A DNA stretch of 64,000 nucleotides from the NCBI RefSeq assembly GCF_041333735.1, contig NZ_JBGKFB010000001.1:1746501-1810500 (forward strand), written 5' to 3'. The notes under the pieces are model-generated. The model had not been told where the DNA came from. It saw nothing but the letters and a program-made list of their open reading frames with translations, and ran no database searches. This DNA is from Veillonella sp. (GTDB lineage: Bacteria > Bacillota > Negativicutes > Veillonellales > Veillonellaceae). Below are positions 43,967-51,809 of this stretch, one piece after another. The position numbers and the translations under genes were made by a program. Within the stretch, counting starts at the first letter, position 1; every line of letters begins with the position of its first letter.

Positions 43967-44020
43967 AACCGATTTATAGATATTATCTGAATCAACTGAT
44001 TTATAGTTTTTATCTAAATC
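43967..44020. repeat. Tandem 27-base repeat at the 3' end of the recombinase gene
   Basis: Two adjacent copies, 43967-43993 and 43994-44020, differ at about four positions; each begins AACYGATTTATAG and ends ATC. The second copy crosses the recombinase stop codon at 44010-44012. On the minus strand, in another frame, the repeats read DLDKNYKSV and DSDNIYKSV, a protein-like repeat that is not in frame with the recombinase. Confidence 0.75.
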
Positions 44021-45020
44021 GTTTTTCAAAGATTGTTGAAATAGGATTGTCTACAAACTTGTTCGCTTCATTAATATAACGACGAACCATATTAACGCTA
44101 TGGTGGCGTGTTTGTCTCATAATATTACGTTCTTCCACACCATAGGCTGCAGCAGTCGTTGCAAAGCCATGACGCAAGCTATGGGCTCCATACATGGCAG
44201 GATCAAGACCGATAAGAGAAATATATTTCTTTACGATTTCGGCAATCATCTTATCGGATATAGCTGTTTTACGTAACGACATATTTTTAGTAAAGCCTCT
44301 AAATACAGGTCCTTCTGTTATACCAGAGACACGTAACCATTGCTGTAAGGCACGAACTGCGTCTAACGGAGAACCAGATAGATGCGGAATCGCCACTACA
44401 GCACCTTGACCTTCTTGGTCGGCTTTAGATGATGGTACAAAGATTTCAACACCTTGTGGAGAGAATTGAAGATGTTCTACTGTAATAGCCGCAATTTCGC
44501 TACGACGAAAAGCACCCATAAATCCGATTAAAAGAATAGCTTTATCACGTAATAGTTGTAATTCCGGTACATCTAGCTTGGTCATACAATCTAAAATATC
44601 TTCAATATCCTCTAATAGGACTGGTGTCTTACCTTGTTGGAATGTACCTTTTAAACGTCTAATGCCCCGTAACGCTTGTTTTACGATGGGAGCCATACAT
44701 GGATTATCCCGATGGCCAGACGCATTATAATTCTCTGATATAGCGCTAATACGACGAGAAATCGTGTTTGCCTTAGCATAATCAGCAAGATCATTAATAT
44801 AGTTTACTATGGTTTCTGGTGTAGCCGGAAAATAAGATACCTTTTGATAGGTACACCAATCTACGAAATCGTCCCAATCCGATTCATAAGCATCTACAGT
44901 ATTTTCAGCCTTAGATAGCAATATACTTTGTTTGGCTTTCATAGACAACTTTGTACTATTCATAAGCGCATCGTTATTACGCAAATAGAAATGTTTTTGT
45001 TGTTCCTTAGACTCTGACAT
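44010..45020 (-). CDS. Tyrosine recombinase/integrase (orphan)
   Basis: Site-specific DNA recombinase of 336 residues with an N-terminal SAM-like core-binding domain (about 38-125) and a C-terminal catalytic domain. The catalytic set is complete: Arg172 in FRRSE, His280 and Arg283 in HSLRHG, His306 in RHHS, and Tyr315 in RRYIN. There are no phage or transposon genes beside it, no relaxase and no tRNA, so it is not obviously part of an integrated element. It is not XerC/XerD-like in its opening and has an unusual 35-residue N-terminal tail. Its target is unknown. Confidence 0.88.
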   Translation of the reverse strand: MSESKEQQKHFYLRNNDALMNSTKLSMKAKQSILLSKAENTVDAYESDWDDFVDWCTYQKVSYFPATPETIVNYINDLADYAKANTISRRISAISENYNASGHRDNPCMAPIVKQALRGIRRLKGTFQQGKTPVLLEDIEDILDCMTKLDVPELQLLRDKAILLIGFMGAFRRSEIAAITVEHLQFSPQGVEIFVPSSKADQEGQGAVVAIPHLSGSPLDAVRALQQWLRVSGITEGPVFRGFTKNMSLRKTAISDKMIAEIVKKYISLIGLDPAMYGAHSLRHGFATTAAAYGVEERNIMRQTRHHSVNMVRRYINEANKFVDNPISTIFEKRFR

Positions 45021-45078
45021 AATTCACCCTTACCCCTAAAAATATCAATATAATTGTACCATAGAATAGGTACTTATA

Positions 45079-45087
45079 TGCTATAAT
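45079..45087 (+). promoter_or_regulatory. Extended -10 promoter for the VanW gene
   Basis: TGC directly before TATAAT (45082-45087), 41 bases before the start codon; no convincing -35. The divergent recombinase promoter is probably TGG TACAAT on the minus strand, sharing the same 107-base gap. Confidence 0.55.
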
Positions 45088-45127
45088 TAGAGAATATAAT
45101 GACTAATTTGGGAGAGTTTATAATACA

Positions 45128-46471
45128 ATGAGTAAAAAATATATAATATTAGGGACTATGCTAGTCCTGCTGAGTACGAGCGGCTGCTCATACATCCCAA
45201 CAGAAAATACATCGTATGGCGTATTTTACAATGATACAGATTTATCTAATACACCAAAGGGTGAATTACAAGCTCGAATACAAGAGCTAAATAGTAAAAT
45301 ACCACAACAGACTATATCCATTGATATGGGGAATAATAAAAAACAACAGGCTACGTATCATGATTTAGGTATTCAAGTAGATACAGAGGCTGTAGTAAAA
45401 GCTATTTCTACATATGGGTATGAAGATGATTGGTGGACATTACTTTCACATAGATTTAATGCCTTATATTATGGCCAACATTTTAAACCACAATATAAGC
45501 TAGACGAGGTAAAAAGTAAAACCTACCTTACAGAACTTGCCAAATCAATTGATACGCCAGGTCATGATGCATATCTAACTATTGAGAATGGTCAAGTTGT
45601 ATTCCATCCTGCTAAAGAAGGTAAACGCATTGATATTGATGCAACCTTACAAAACCTTAAGGATCAATTACAATCTGGAGAAAGCATCACATCTTTATCT
45701 ATGGTATTTACCACCAAAAATACTATTAAGGTTACTGATTCTGATTTAAAACCATTAAATACCGTTCTAGCATCCTTTAGTACAGATTTTGATCCAAATA
45801 ATGAAAGCAGAACACATAATATTCAACTCGCATCTGATAAAATCAATGGTACATTGATTAAACCTGGTGCAGTATTCTCCTTTAACGATGTTGTAGGCGA
45901 GCGTACTGCTGAGGCTGGCTATGATGATGCACCGGTAATGATTGATGGCAAATTAGTTCCAGGTATTGGTGGTGGCATTTGCCAAGTTAGTTCTACCATC
46001 TTTAATACAGCCTTATTATCTGGCATGAATATTGTAGAACGTACACCTCACTTTGAACCTGTTGGATATATTCAAGCTGGTCGTGATGCTACAGTAGCAT
46101 GGGGCTATTTGGACTTTAAGTTTAGAAATCCATACCAGCAATCCATTTATATTCTCAGTGTGATGAATCATGGTACACTAACCATCTATATTATAGGTAC
46201 TGCTCAAGACAAGCCTAAAAATGTATCTATTTCAGTTGGTGATCGTAGTGAAATACCAAATAAGACAATTACACGCGTAGATCCATCTTTAAAAGAAAAA
46301 GAAGTACAAGAAGGGCATGTAGGGCTAACAATGAATACGTATAGAACCATTACATATGGTAACTGGGTAACCCAAACTGATTCCTTTGAATCTGTATATG
46401 ACCCAGTAGATACGATTATAACAATGCCCCCAGAAAGTGCTACTAAAAAAACAGATAAAAAGAAACCATAA
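45128..46471 (+). CDS. VanW family lipoprotein
   Basis: Predicted lipoprotein of 447 residues: a signal peptide ending in lipobox STSGC with the lipidated Cys at residue 20, a repeat-containing N-terminal half of the PG_binding_4 type (about 60-210), then a VanW domain with KINGTLIKPGAVFSFNDVVGERT, GGGICQVSSTIFNTALLSGM and RDATVAWGYLDFKFRNPY. A C-terminal beta-rich tail resembles a G5-like end. VanW proteins accompany some vancomycin-resistance operons, but the family is widespread and its function unknown. Here no resistance genes are near. Confidence 0.88.
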   Translation: MSKKYIILGTMLVLLSTSGCSYIPTENTSYGVFYNDTDLSNTPKGELQARIQELNSKIPQQTISIDMGNNKKQQATYHDLGIQVDTEAVVKAISTYGYEDDWWTLLSHRFNALYYGQHFKPQYKLDEVKSKTYLTELAKSIDTPGHDAYLTIENGQVVFHPAKEGKRIDIDATLQNLKDQLQSGESITSLSMVFTTKNTIKVTDSDLKPLNTVLASFSTDFDPNNESRTHNIQLASDKINGTLIKPGAVFSFNDVVGERTAEAGYDDAPVMIDGKLVPGIGGGICQVSSTIFNTALLSGMNIVERTPHFEPVGYIQAGRDATVAWGYLDFKFRNPYQQSIYILSVMNHGTLTIYIIGTAQDKPKNVSISVGDRSEIPNKTITRVDPSLKEKEVQEGHVGLTMNTYRTITYGNWVTQTDSFESVYDPVDTIITMPPESATKKTDKKKP

Positions 46472-46489
46472 TTAAAGATTTTATTAAAT

Positions 46490-46533
46490 ATAGCCTAAAC
46501 TATTGACCATGAGGTATAAATAGTTTAGGCTAT
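46490..46533 (+). terminator. Hairpin terminator after the VanW gene
   Basis: ATAGCCTAAACTATT pairs perfectly with AATAGTTTAGGCTAT (15 bp) around a 14-base loop; the following TATTATTT is a weak T-run. Confidence 0.7.
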
Positions 46534-46666
46534 TATTTGGATGTAATTGAGAAACCAATATATACATATTACAAAGTATATGGAAATCCAATACAGAATA
46601 TTGAGGATATAATCTATTCTCAATCATTCTCAATAATTATCATTTAGTTAAATAGAAGAGGAAACT

Positions 46667-47284
46667 ATGGACACAATCTTACAATTTGATCACTCCTTGA
46701 TCTTCTATGTACATGACCATCTTGTATATAGTTTTTTAACACCAATTATGGCATTTATTTCAAAAATTACTGGCAGCGGTGCCTTATGGATTGTCATTGC
46801 CTTATTATTGATGTTACAGAAAAAATATCGTGTATTAGGCATTGCGATAATAATTGCATTAGGATTTGTATTTATCATCGGTGACCAAGGTTTAAAACCA
46901 CATGTAGCTCGATTAAGACCATTTGTAGATTTTCCTAATGTAACAGTACCATTAGAGTCTGCATTACCAAAAGCAAATAGTTATTCATTCCCGTCAGGCC
47001 ATAGTTTTGGTTCATTTGCATCTGCCATGACCATTTACCTAGGCTTGAGTCAAATAGCGCCTCAGAAGCGATATTTGGGAATTATAGCATTACTTGGGTC
47101 ATTAGTAGTAGCATTTTCTAGAGTATATCTATTTGTACATTATCCAACAGATGTATTAACAGGCTTAGTATTGGGCATTATCGTAGGCTTCATTGCATGG
47201 AAGCTTGCAAGAATCGGTTGGAACTGGTGGACTAACCGTCATAATGATGTAGAATACGAACCATACACATTTAAACGTAAATAA
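46667..47284 (+). CDS. PAP2-family phosphatase
   Basis: Membrane phosphatase of 205 residues, probably acting on undecaprenyl diphosphate or phosphatidic lipids. All three PAP2 motifs are present: KPHVARLRP near residues 76-84 (KX6RP), SFPSGHSFGSFAS near 107-119 (PSGH), and SRVYLFVHYPTDVLTG near 150-165 (SRX5HX3D). About five or six membrane segments surround them. It is monocistronic, behind AGAGGA, with a terminator. Confidence 0.92.
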   Translation: MDTILQFDHSLIFYVHDHLVYSFLTPIMAFISKITGSGALWIVIALLLMLQKKYRVLGIAIIIALGFVFIIGDQGLKPHVARLRPFVDFPNVTVPLESALPKANSYSFPSGHSFGSFASAMTIYLGLSQIAPQKRYLGIIALLGSLVVAFSRVYLFVHYPTDVLTGLVLGIIVGFIAWKLARIGWNWWTNRHNDVEYEPYTFKRK

Positions 47285-47318
47285 GCTTAAATAGCTAAAA
47301 AACTATATAACATAAGGG

Positions 47319-47343
47319 ATTGGGCCATATAGGCCCAATTTTC
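47319..47343 (+). terminator. Terminator after the PAP2 gene
   Basis: ATTGGGCC pairs with GGCCCAAT around ATATA, followed by TTTTC. Confidence 0.8.
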
Positions 47344-47798
47344 TTTATATAATTACTTCCGATAATATATCGTTATCGGAAGTAAAATGCAAAGAAATAA
47401 AAATAAGCCTATATATCTATATCCTAGTTTATTTATCTTCCAACTATAATAATCAATAAAAATGACTATATGTCAATAAATCCACTGTCTTCGGCCTATG
47501 CCTTAGACTTATATAAACTCTTATATAACCTTTGAGATCTCATATAAAAATGATACTGTATTATCCTATATTTATTTCTATAAGTCTTATATAGTTTTAA
47601 TATATATCAAAGCAACTTAACACTTAATAATCCTTAATTTACGAGGATCTATTGTTATTACAGTTTTACTATTATAGATATATGTGTAGAATTATTATTA
47701 TTTAATTTTAAATACATATTGAAATTTTTGATATAACGTTGTAAAATAAGCATATAAATTATGTAATTTACTCATATTAACTCTCATGGAGGTATTAT
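47344..47798. other. Gene-free AT-rich stretch with a perfect inverted repeat and a promoter
   Basis: No gene is seen in these 455 bases. TTACTTCCGATAA (47353-47365) is repeated inverted as TTATCGGAAGTAA (47373-47385) with a seven-base spacer and no T-run, so it looks more like an operator or relic than a terminator. Near the end TTGAAA (47719-47724) and TAAAAT (47742-47747) with a 17-base spacer make a good promoter for the small gene at 47799. The rest is AT-rich and unassigned. Confidence 0.6.
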
Positions 47799-47948
47799 AT
47801 GTGCTGGTGTGATATCGTAAGTAAAGCTAAAATTGGCAGTTTAAAACATTTAGGTAATGGTATGGAAGGTTCTTTAAGATTTTTAGCAGAAATCATTGTA
47901 GGTCTTAGTATCCTTCGTGTATTCGTAAACTGGATTTTTGGCATTTAA
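47799..47948 (+). CDS. Small membrane peptide, 49 residues, unknown
   Basis: A short gene not recognised from any family. It starts at an ATG six bases after GGAGG, has a promoter 52 bases upstream, and ends 27 bases before a perfect hairpin terminator. The peptide starts MCWCDIVSKAKIGSLKHLG, with two cysteines flanking a tryptophan, then a glycine-rich joint (GNGMEGS) and a C-terminal hydrophobic helix of about 20 residues (FLAEIIVGLSILRVFVNW) ending FGI. This suggests a small single-pass or membrane-associated peptide. No function is proposed. Confidence 0.7.
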   Translation: MCWCDIVSKAKIGSLKHLGNGMEGSLRFLAEIIVGLSILRVFVNWIFGI

Positions 47949-47974
47949 GCCTTACAATTATATAGAAATATATA

Positions 47975-48002
47975 AAAGACGCTTAGTAATCTAAGCGTCT
48001 TT
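47975..48002. terminator. Bidirectional terminator
   Basis: AAAGACGCTTAG pairs perfectly with CTAAGCGTCTTT around TAAT. It is shared by the 49-residue gene (plus) and the DUF4241 gene (minus). Confidence 0.85.
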
Positions 48003-48059
48003 CTTAGTATGTTATTAAGTTATTAAGTTATCAAGCTCTATATATATCGCTTGATTATA

Positions 48060-48803
48060 TTATTGATATGCTTCGCTGCAATCTATGTATTCCATAATAA
48101 GTTGGCAGATTTGTCCATCTTTATCAAATGCCCAGTATGCAGGATATAAACCATCACCAAAGCCGGATTGAATCATAGGCACTGTTAATTCAGTTTCAGG
48201 AATTGTAAAGTTGATCCAATCCCCTTTAGATCGTTGGAATTGTGGATATGCCAATGCATTTAACTGGAATAAGTCGCTGTAGTAATCATCATAGATATTT
48301 TTATCAGGATAGTTTGTATGCCATTGATCATAGAACTTTCTATAAGTTTCGATAGTTTCTGCATCAACTACAGTAGCAAGTCCAGAATCTACAGGGAACC
48401 CGATGTAGCTTTCACCATCATCAAGATCTGTTAAGTCTTCCGTACCTTTTAAAGCCAATTCATAGTTCACAGGCTCATTGCCACTAAAAACAACACGGCT
48501 TGCCACATAGCGATACTCATTTGGTTCCATTTCAATAATTTTTGTTTCTAACAAATACGTACCTGGTTCTACTGTTCTAATATACGTATCTGGTTTATTA
48601 GGTAATGTTACCAAAGGATCACAGCATGTAATATGACCTGTTGGGAACGTTACAGTCCACATTGGCAATGTATGCAACGGAAAGCCTTTTAGCTCTTTAC
48701 GGTTGAATAAATCATGATATGGTACGGTAGGTTTTAATTTACCTTCAGAACCTAAACGATTAAACGTTTGAATCCATTCACTTGTCAATTTAGATTGTTC
48801 CAT
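48060..48803 (-). CDS. DUF4241 domain protein
   Basis: Cytoplasmic protein of 247 residues with no signal or membrane segment. The C-terminal two thirds match DUF4241: GHITCCDPLVTL near residues 56-67, PGTYLLETKIIE, YRYVASRVVFSGNEPV, and GFPVDSGLATVVDAETIETY. The N-terminal helix is typical of the longer members. Its function is unknown; relatives are frequent beside toxin-like or phosphatase genes. It starts one base after the stop of the HAD gene, so the two are cotranscribed. Confidence 0.85.
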   Translation of the reverse strand: MEQSKLTSEWIQTFNRLGSEGKLKPTVPYHDLFNRKELKGFPLHTLPMWTVTFPTGHITCCDPLVTLPNKPDTYIRTVEPGTYLLETKIIEMEPNEYRYVASRVVFSGNEPVNYELALKGTEDLTDLDDGESYIGFPVDSGLATVVDAETIETYRKFYDQWHTNYPDKNIYDDYYSDLFQLNALAYPQFQRSKGDWINFTIPETELTVPMIQSGFGDGLYPAYWAFDKDGQICQLIMEYIDCSEAYQ

Positions 48804-48804
48804 A

Positions 48805-49716
48805 TTACTCCTCTGCTTCGTGTTTACAATGAATATACTCGCCCTCTAACACTTCATATGCTGCTGTTTTACGTATAATTTGTTTAACTAATGTATCTAA
48901 CTGGGAACCATTTGTATAGTCTGCAGGTGCATAATAGCGTATACGGTGATGACGCATCATCTTATACACCTTATCTTTATCCTTTTTAATAGGATCATAC
49001 ACACCTATAGAATGGCCTCCATTTGCGTTAACAAGGCTCATGCAAGGAATATCTGTATCACTATCCCCAATATAAATCATATTGCGGAATGGAACACGTT
49101 GGTCCTCAGGCTTAATATAATCGTTAACGCCTGTATCATTAATATCTAGAATTCCCTTTTGAATACGGAACAAAAACTGAGTTTTATTCGTATAGTTAAT
49201 TGCTTGCGCAGGCCATACGGCTACACCCTTGTCGTCGAACATAAATGCACTGGCATATATTTTAGTGAAAGCTCCCTCTTTCGCCATTTCTGTGCCTTCT
49301 ATCATCTCCTTCAATCCAGAAGAGATAATGTAATGTTCAATGCGAACACCATGTTCTAATCCATACTCTCTAATACGTTCAAACCAAGTGCGAACACCAT
49401 CATACAACTCTACTTGATTCCCATATTCCATGAGCTTTTCTTTAGTTACATAAAAGCGACCTACAGCCTCTTGGATCATCTTGTACATATAGGCTAAGTT
49501 ATTATCCATATCATTTTTCTTAGCCAATTGATTCGATTCTTGCCAGAACTGCTTGATTTGCTCCTCATCATAGCCAACAGATTGAATAAAGCCTTGTGCC
49601 TGCATATCATCCGGTGTTAAGGTCTTATCAAAATCGTAGCACATGGCAAGGACTGGCATAGAGTCTTCACGAGGTCCCAAGGATGAATCTTTAGAATCAC
49701 TTTTGTATGTTATCAT
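48805..49716 (-). CDS. HAD-superfamily hydrolase
   Basis: Probable phosphatase of 303 residues. HAD motif I is CYDFDKTLTPDD near residues 25-36 (nucleophile and acid-base Asp), motif II is the Ser in HYIISSGLKEM, a conserved Lys lies before motif IV, and motif IV is IYIGDSDTDIPCM. An insertion of helices after motif I is compatible with a C1-type cap. The start is supported by AAAGGAGG seven bases upstream. Substrate unknown. It is the first gene of a two-gene unit with DUF4241. Confidence 0.88.
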   Translation of the reverse strand: MITYKSDSKDSSLGPREDSMPVLAMCYDFDKTLTPDDMQAQGFIQSVGYDEEQIKQFWQESNQLAKKNDMDNNLAYMYKMIQEAVGRFYVTKEKLMEYGNQVELYDGVRTWFERIREYGLEHGVRIEHYIISSGLKEMIEGTEMAKEGAFTKIYASAFMFDDKGVAVWPAQAINYTNKTQFLFRIQKGILDINDTGVNDYIKPEDQRVPFRNMIYIGDSDTDIPCMSLVNANGGHSIGVYDPIKKDKDKVYKMMRHHRIRYYAPADYTNGSQLDTLVKQIIRKTAAYEVLEGEYIHCKHEAEE

Positions 49717-49862
49717 ACGACACCTCCTTTAATATAGTATAAACATAACAATCGTCGTTCTACCCTCTTATATTCCTGAGGTGTCTCTTTGACAACCCCC
49801 TTTGTTATCTATTTTACACGACACGTCAACGAAATAATCGTTATATAGCATCGTAATTCCAT

Positions 49863-50801
49863 CTAAAATAGAGTTTCTTGCCTGTAATTTGTATCAATAA
49901 TCCAGCTTTTTTCCATGCTTTCTTTAATAATTGCTGTTTTTGAAAGCTGGTCAATAAGTAAACTAGAATTTGGATCATGTAACAAACGATTATGCCGGAC
50001 CGCCGCCTGATTTGTATTAGCATAACAATAGCGACAGAAATGACTACAACTATCATAGGCACCTATATCACCATGTAAATAACAATTACATTCCGGTCTC
50101 GCTGGTGCCCGTTTAGGTGCTTTTAACGTAACATTCCAAGCCCGTTCATAACAATCTAAGGTTAAACAACCTTCCGTATTAGCCCCTAATTCTTTAAATG
50201 CGTCCCCTTCTCCACAGGTTTTAAGGTCCATATTGCAAGAATGAGCAATAGAAATAAGCTCCTTAATAATGTTATGTTGTACATCAACACTTGGTCTAAA
50301 ACCTTCAGGAAAGTTCTGAGCCACCTTATCAAATATATCTAAGAAACTTACAACTACCGTATCCGTATATCCTTCTAGCGCCTTAGCCATGTTATAAAAG
50401 CTTTCAAAATGGAAATCTATTGTGTAGATATGGGTTAAAATAATAGGATCATAACGCCACACCATGGATTGAGGATTCAGTCTTGTTGATATTTGTTTAA
50501 ATCCGTCTATTACAGAATCTGCTTTTGGTACATAGGGCTCGATATCTGGACCATAAGGGGTTATAGTCATGTGCCAAAACTGTCTATAATCATTTATTTC
50601 ATGTAAGAGCGGAATAAATGGCAAAGGATTCTTTGTACAAAACGCAATACCATCTACTACTTCATGATTAATAGGATACCGTGTTATCTGCATTGGGTTA
50701 TAGGGATTTCGTACATCTACAAATCCTTGATGAACACGATTAATCAACCATTGCCCATAAAAGGCAGGAATATCCGTACGTTGTCCCGTCTGTAAAATCA
50801 T
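49863..50801 (-). CDS. DUF1848 protein with a radical-SAM-like cysteine motif
   Basis: Protein of 312 residues matching DUF1848. The N-terminal part (SGRTDIP-like QTGQRTDIPAFY, FVDVRNPYNPMQITRYP, GIAFCTKNPLPF) resembles spore-photoproduct-lyase-type radical SAM proteins. Near the C-terminus it has CNCYLHG (Cys238, Cys240) and CSHFCRYCYAN, where Cys252, Cys256 and Cys259 form CxxxCxxC, the spacing that binds a 4Fe-4S cluster in radical SAM enzymes. The activity of the family is not established. It has its own unit, divergent from the methyltransferase. Confidence 0.85.
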   Translation of the reverse strand: MILQTGQRTDIPAFYGQWLINRVHQGFVDVRNPYNPMQITRYPINHEVVDGIAFCTKNPLPFIPLLHEINDYRQFWHMTITPYGPDIEPYVPKADSVIDGFKQISTRLNPQSMVWRYDPIILTHIYTIDFHFESFYNMAKALEGYTDTVVVSFLDIFDKVAQNFPEGFRPSVDVQHNIIKELISIAHSCNMDLKTCGEGDAFKELGANTEGCLTLDCYERAWNVTLKAPKRAPARPECNCYLHGDIGAYDSCSHFCRYCYANTNQAAVRHNRLLHDPNSSLLIDQLSKTAIIKESMEKSWIIDTNYRQETLF

Positions 50802-50908
50802 TGTCCTGCCCTTTCATAAAACAAAAATATAGATGTATTATATCATATTCAATATTAATTATTTATGTAGTAAGTGTGATATTTATAGTATGGTACATTC
50901 TCATTTTA

Positions 50909-50917
50909 TGGTACTAT
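50909..50917 (+). promoter_or_regulatory. Extended -10 promoter for the methyltransferase gene
   Basis: TGG directly before TACTAT (50912-50917), 32 bases before the start codon. The octamer TATGGTAC occurs twice at 18-base spacing (50889-50896 and 50907-50914), the second overlapping the -10. Confidence 0.45.
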
Positions 50918-50948
50918 TAAGTGTATTAAAAATGAGGAGAACAAAAAG

Positions 50949-51698
50949 ATGAACGATATATTTGAAAAGAATCATCCTATGAAGGATGACAAAGAGTTTA
51001 TTACCGCTTATTGGAGCGATCGAGCACGTGATTTTGGGTCATTGCGAGCTAAAGAATTAGAAAGCCCTAAACTTAAGCTTTGGCGTGATGAATTGATGAG
51101 CCATATCTTTGACTCTGATCGATCTCTACGCATTTTAGATATTGGCTGTGGCGCTGGATTTTTTAGTATTATTCTCTCTGAATTGGGCCATACAGTACAT
51201 GGTATTGATATTACCCCAAATATGATTGATGAAGCTAATCAACTTGCCGAATCACTAAACTCCGATGCCACATTCTCCGTCATGGATGCTGAAAATCTTA
51301 GCTTTGATTCTAATACCTTTGATATTGTTGTAGCCCGCAATGTAACATGGAACTTACCACATCCAGATAAAGCCTATGCAGAATGGTTACGCATCATTCG
51401 TCCAGGTGGTTTAATCCTCAATTATGATGCGGAATATGCTCGCAATCACCATGACTTGCCACCATCTGTTCATCATGCCCATGAACATGTAAGCAATGAT
51501 TTAAAAGAGCGGTGCCATACTATTTATCATATGCTTGAAATTTCATCCTTTACACGCCCTCAATGGGATAAAGAAGTGCTCACAAAATTAGGTGCTAGCT
51601 CCGTCACTATTGACTCCACAGTAGGACCTCGTATTTATAACGAAAAAGATGAATTTTATATCCCTGTACCAATGTTCTTGGTAAAAGTAATAAAATAG
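50949..51698 (+). CDS. Class I SAM-dependent methyltransferase
   Basis: Soluble methyltransferase of 249 residues. The SAM-binding loop ILDIGCGAGFFSIILSELG lies near residues 57-75, followed by GIDITPNMIDEA, VMDAENLSFDSNTFDIVVARNV and RIIRPGGLILNYDAEY, typical of the UbiE/Methyltransf_11 group. Substrate cannot be told. It stands alone, divergent from DUF1848, with GAGGAG ten bases before the ATG. Confidence 0.9.
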   Translation: MNDIFEKNHPMKDDKEFITAYWSDRARDFGSLRAKELESPKLKLWRDELMSHIFDSDRSLRILDIGCGAGFFSIILSELGHTVHGIDITPNMIDEANQLAESLNSDATFSVMDAENLSFDSNTFDIVVARNVTWNLPHPDKAYAEWLRIIRPGGLILNYDAEYARNHHDLPPSVHHAHEHVSNDLKERCHTIYHMLEISSFTRPQWDKEVLTKLGASSVTIDSTVGPRIYNEKDEFYIPVPMFLVKVIK

Positions 51699-51723
51699 CA
51701 TTCAAAGTAAAACATTACAAAAT

Positions 51724-51798
51724 AAACCCACTCCATATGATATGTACCCCTTTTATTAAGTATCTAATAAAGGAATATATCATACTATGAGTGGGTTT
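51724..51798. terminator. Long bulged hairpin between convergent genes
   Basis: AAACCCACTC pairs with GAGTGGGTTT at the base, and further inward ATGATAT with ATATCAT and CCTTTTATTA with TAATAAAGG, forming an interrupted stem of about 75 bases. It likely terminates the methyltransferase gene (followed by TTCTTTT) and perhaps the lipoprotein gene from the other side. Confidence 0.6.
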
Positions 51799-51809
51799 TC
51801 TTTTATAAA

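Noticed and set aside
44010..45020. Integrated phage or conjugative element around the recombinase
   Set aside because: Neighbours on both sides are chromosomal (lexA, VanW, PAP2), there is no tRNA target, no phage or transfer gene and no flanking direct repeats beyond the short tandem repeat.
45128..46471. Vancomycin-resistance gene cluster suggested by VanW
   Set aside because: No vanHAX, vanY or two-component genes are near, and VanW-domain lipoproteins are common in susceptible bacteria.
48010..48040. Short repeat TTATTAAGTTATTAAG near the DUF4241 stop
   Set aside because: A few copies of a low-complexity AT-rich unit; no array structure or CRISPR-like spacing.
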